From contig DATJZH010000156.1 in assembly GCA_035499215.1 (NCBI GenBank), positions 1 through 13,702 of the forward strand: a DNA stretch of 13,702 nucleotides, given 5' to 3'. Below the pieces are notes generated by a model. That model saw nothing but the letters and a program-made list of their open reading frames with translations, did no database searches and had not been told where the DNA came from. The position numbers and the translations under genes are program-made. Positions 13,065-13,702 of the stretch are shown here, piece after piece; the first letter of the stretch is position 1, and each line of letters opens with the position of its first letter. Source of the stretch: DATJZH01 sp035499215 (GTDB lineage: Bacteria; Actinomycetota; Actinomycetes; Streptosporangiales; Streptosporangiaceae).

Positions 13065-13702
13065 ATGGATCTGTTCGACCTGTCCGGCAAGGCCGCTGTC
13101 GTCACCGGGGGCAGCCGCGGCATCGGGCTCATGATCGCGCGGGGCCTGCTGGAGGCGGGCGCCCGCGTGTACATCAGCTCCCGCAAGGCTGGTGCGTGCG
13201 CCGCCGCCGAGGCGCAGCTGCGGCAGTACGGGACGGTCGCCGCGATTCCCGCCGACCTGTCGGCCGAGGCAGCATGCCTGCGGCTGGCACAGCAGATCAG
13301 CGGGCGGGAGCAGGCTCTCAACGTGCTGGTCAACAACGCCGGCGCGAACTGGAATACGCCGCTGGAGGAATTTCCGGCCGCAGCCTGGGACAAGGTCGTG
13401 GGCCTCAACCTCAGGTCCCCGTTCTTCCTCACCCGGGCGCTCCTGCCGTTGCTCGCGGCAGGGGGGACGCACGACGACCCGGCACGGGTCATCAACATCG
13501 GGAGCATCGACGGGCTGCATGTGACGGCGCTGCCCACGTACGCCTACTCGGCCAGCAAGGCCGGGCTGCACCACCTGACCAGGGTGCTGGCCAGGGAACT
13601 CGGCCCCCGGCACATCACCGTCAACGCCATCGCGCCCGGCCCGTTCGAATCCAAGATGATGGCGGCAACGCTGGAGAGCTCCGGGGACGAGATCGCCGCC
13701 GC
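13065..13702 (+). CDS. Short-chain dehydrogenase/reductase (SDR), partial, RhlG-like
   Basis: The gene runs off the right edge, leaving 212 codons of a protein usually about 255 long. It has a Rossmann fold with the NAD(P)-binding TGGSRGIG (residues 14-21), structural NNAG (90-93), catalytic Ser147 in INIGSIDG, and Tyr161-x3-Lys165 in YSASK. ITVNAIAPGPFESKMMAATLE is the conserved stretch after it. This region and RVINIGSIDG resemble RhlG-type 3-oxoacyl reductases and related SDRs. Arg18 and the YISSRK end of strand 2 favour NADPH. The substrate is not determinable. The start is the ATG at 13065, with GAGGAG five bases upstream. It is divergent from the TMEM175 gene. Confidence 0.93.
   Translation, partial: MDLFDLSGKAAVVTGGSRGIGLMIARGLLEAGARVYISSRKAGACAAAEAQLRQYGTVAAIPADLSAEAACLRLAQQISGREQALNVLVNNAGANWNTPLEEFPAAAWDKVVGLNLRSPFFLTRALLPLLAAGGTHDDPARVINIGSIDGLHVTALPTYAYSASKAGLHHLTRVLARELGPRHITVNAIAPGPFESKMMAATLESSGDEIAA

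Noticed and set aside
12926..13537. Minus-strand extension upstream of the TMEM175 protein
   Set aside because: It is antisense to the dehydrogenase gene, and family-like sequence starts at the ATG at 12925.
1..13702. A multi-gene defence system, CRISPR array, mobile element or biosynthetic cluster
   Set aside because: I saw no transposase, integrase, nuclease, toxin-antitoxin pair, spaced direct repeats, polyketide/peptide synthase or terminal inverted repeats. The genes are short independent units in alternating directions.

Overview
The window is very GC-rich DNA with GTG starts, strong GGAGG-type ribosome binding sites, a GTP-dependent PEP carboxykinase, an actinobacterial RodZ-like protein and an actinobacterial-type LuxR-family regulator. 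This points to a high-GC actinomycete, probably a filamentous or soil lineage. I cannot name the genus from sequence alone. The content looks chromosomal: I see no insertion sequence, integrase, tRNA, rRNA, CRISPR array or phage gene.

Layout, left to right. (1) Minus strand: a complete GTP-type PEP carboxykinase (25-1887), followed by a 621-base gene-poor stretch. (2) A minus-strand protein of unknown function with a Cys/His cluster (2509-3060). It diverges from a plus-strand pair: a small VOC/glyoxalase-fold protein and an orphan LuxR-type response regulator whose receiver has lost its phosphoacceptor Asp. (3) A 52-residue membrane microprotein (4390-4548), converging on a minus-strand RodZ-like protein (HTH, one membrane helix, DUF4115-like domain) that also carries a discoidin-like C-terminal domain. 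(4) A plus-strand DMT/EamA-like permease (6106-7002) converging on a minus-strand alpha/beta hydrolase (7098-7982). Just upstream of the hydrolase lies a degenerate 15-bp tandem repeat. (5) A plus-strand MMPL/RND transporter (8482-10623), a 396-base AT-richer gap, then a secreted beta-helix protein (11020-12081). (6) A minus-strand TMEM175-type channel protein (12263-12925), divergent from a short-chain dehydrogenase (13065 onward) that is cut by the window edge.

The genes form short one- or two-gene units in alternating directions rather than one pathway. The three convergent junctions (near 4600, 7030 and 12135) each hold a perfect GC-rich hairpin without a U-tract, plausibly shared terminators. 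Several neighbours are envelope-related (RodZ-like protein, microprotein, EamA permease, MMPL transporter, secreted beta-helix, TMEM175), but the sequence does not show that they work together. I found no convincing undescribed multi-gene system. The best leads are the degenerate receiver, the RodZ-discoidin architecture, the 15-bp repeat and the microprotein.
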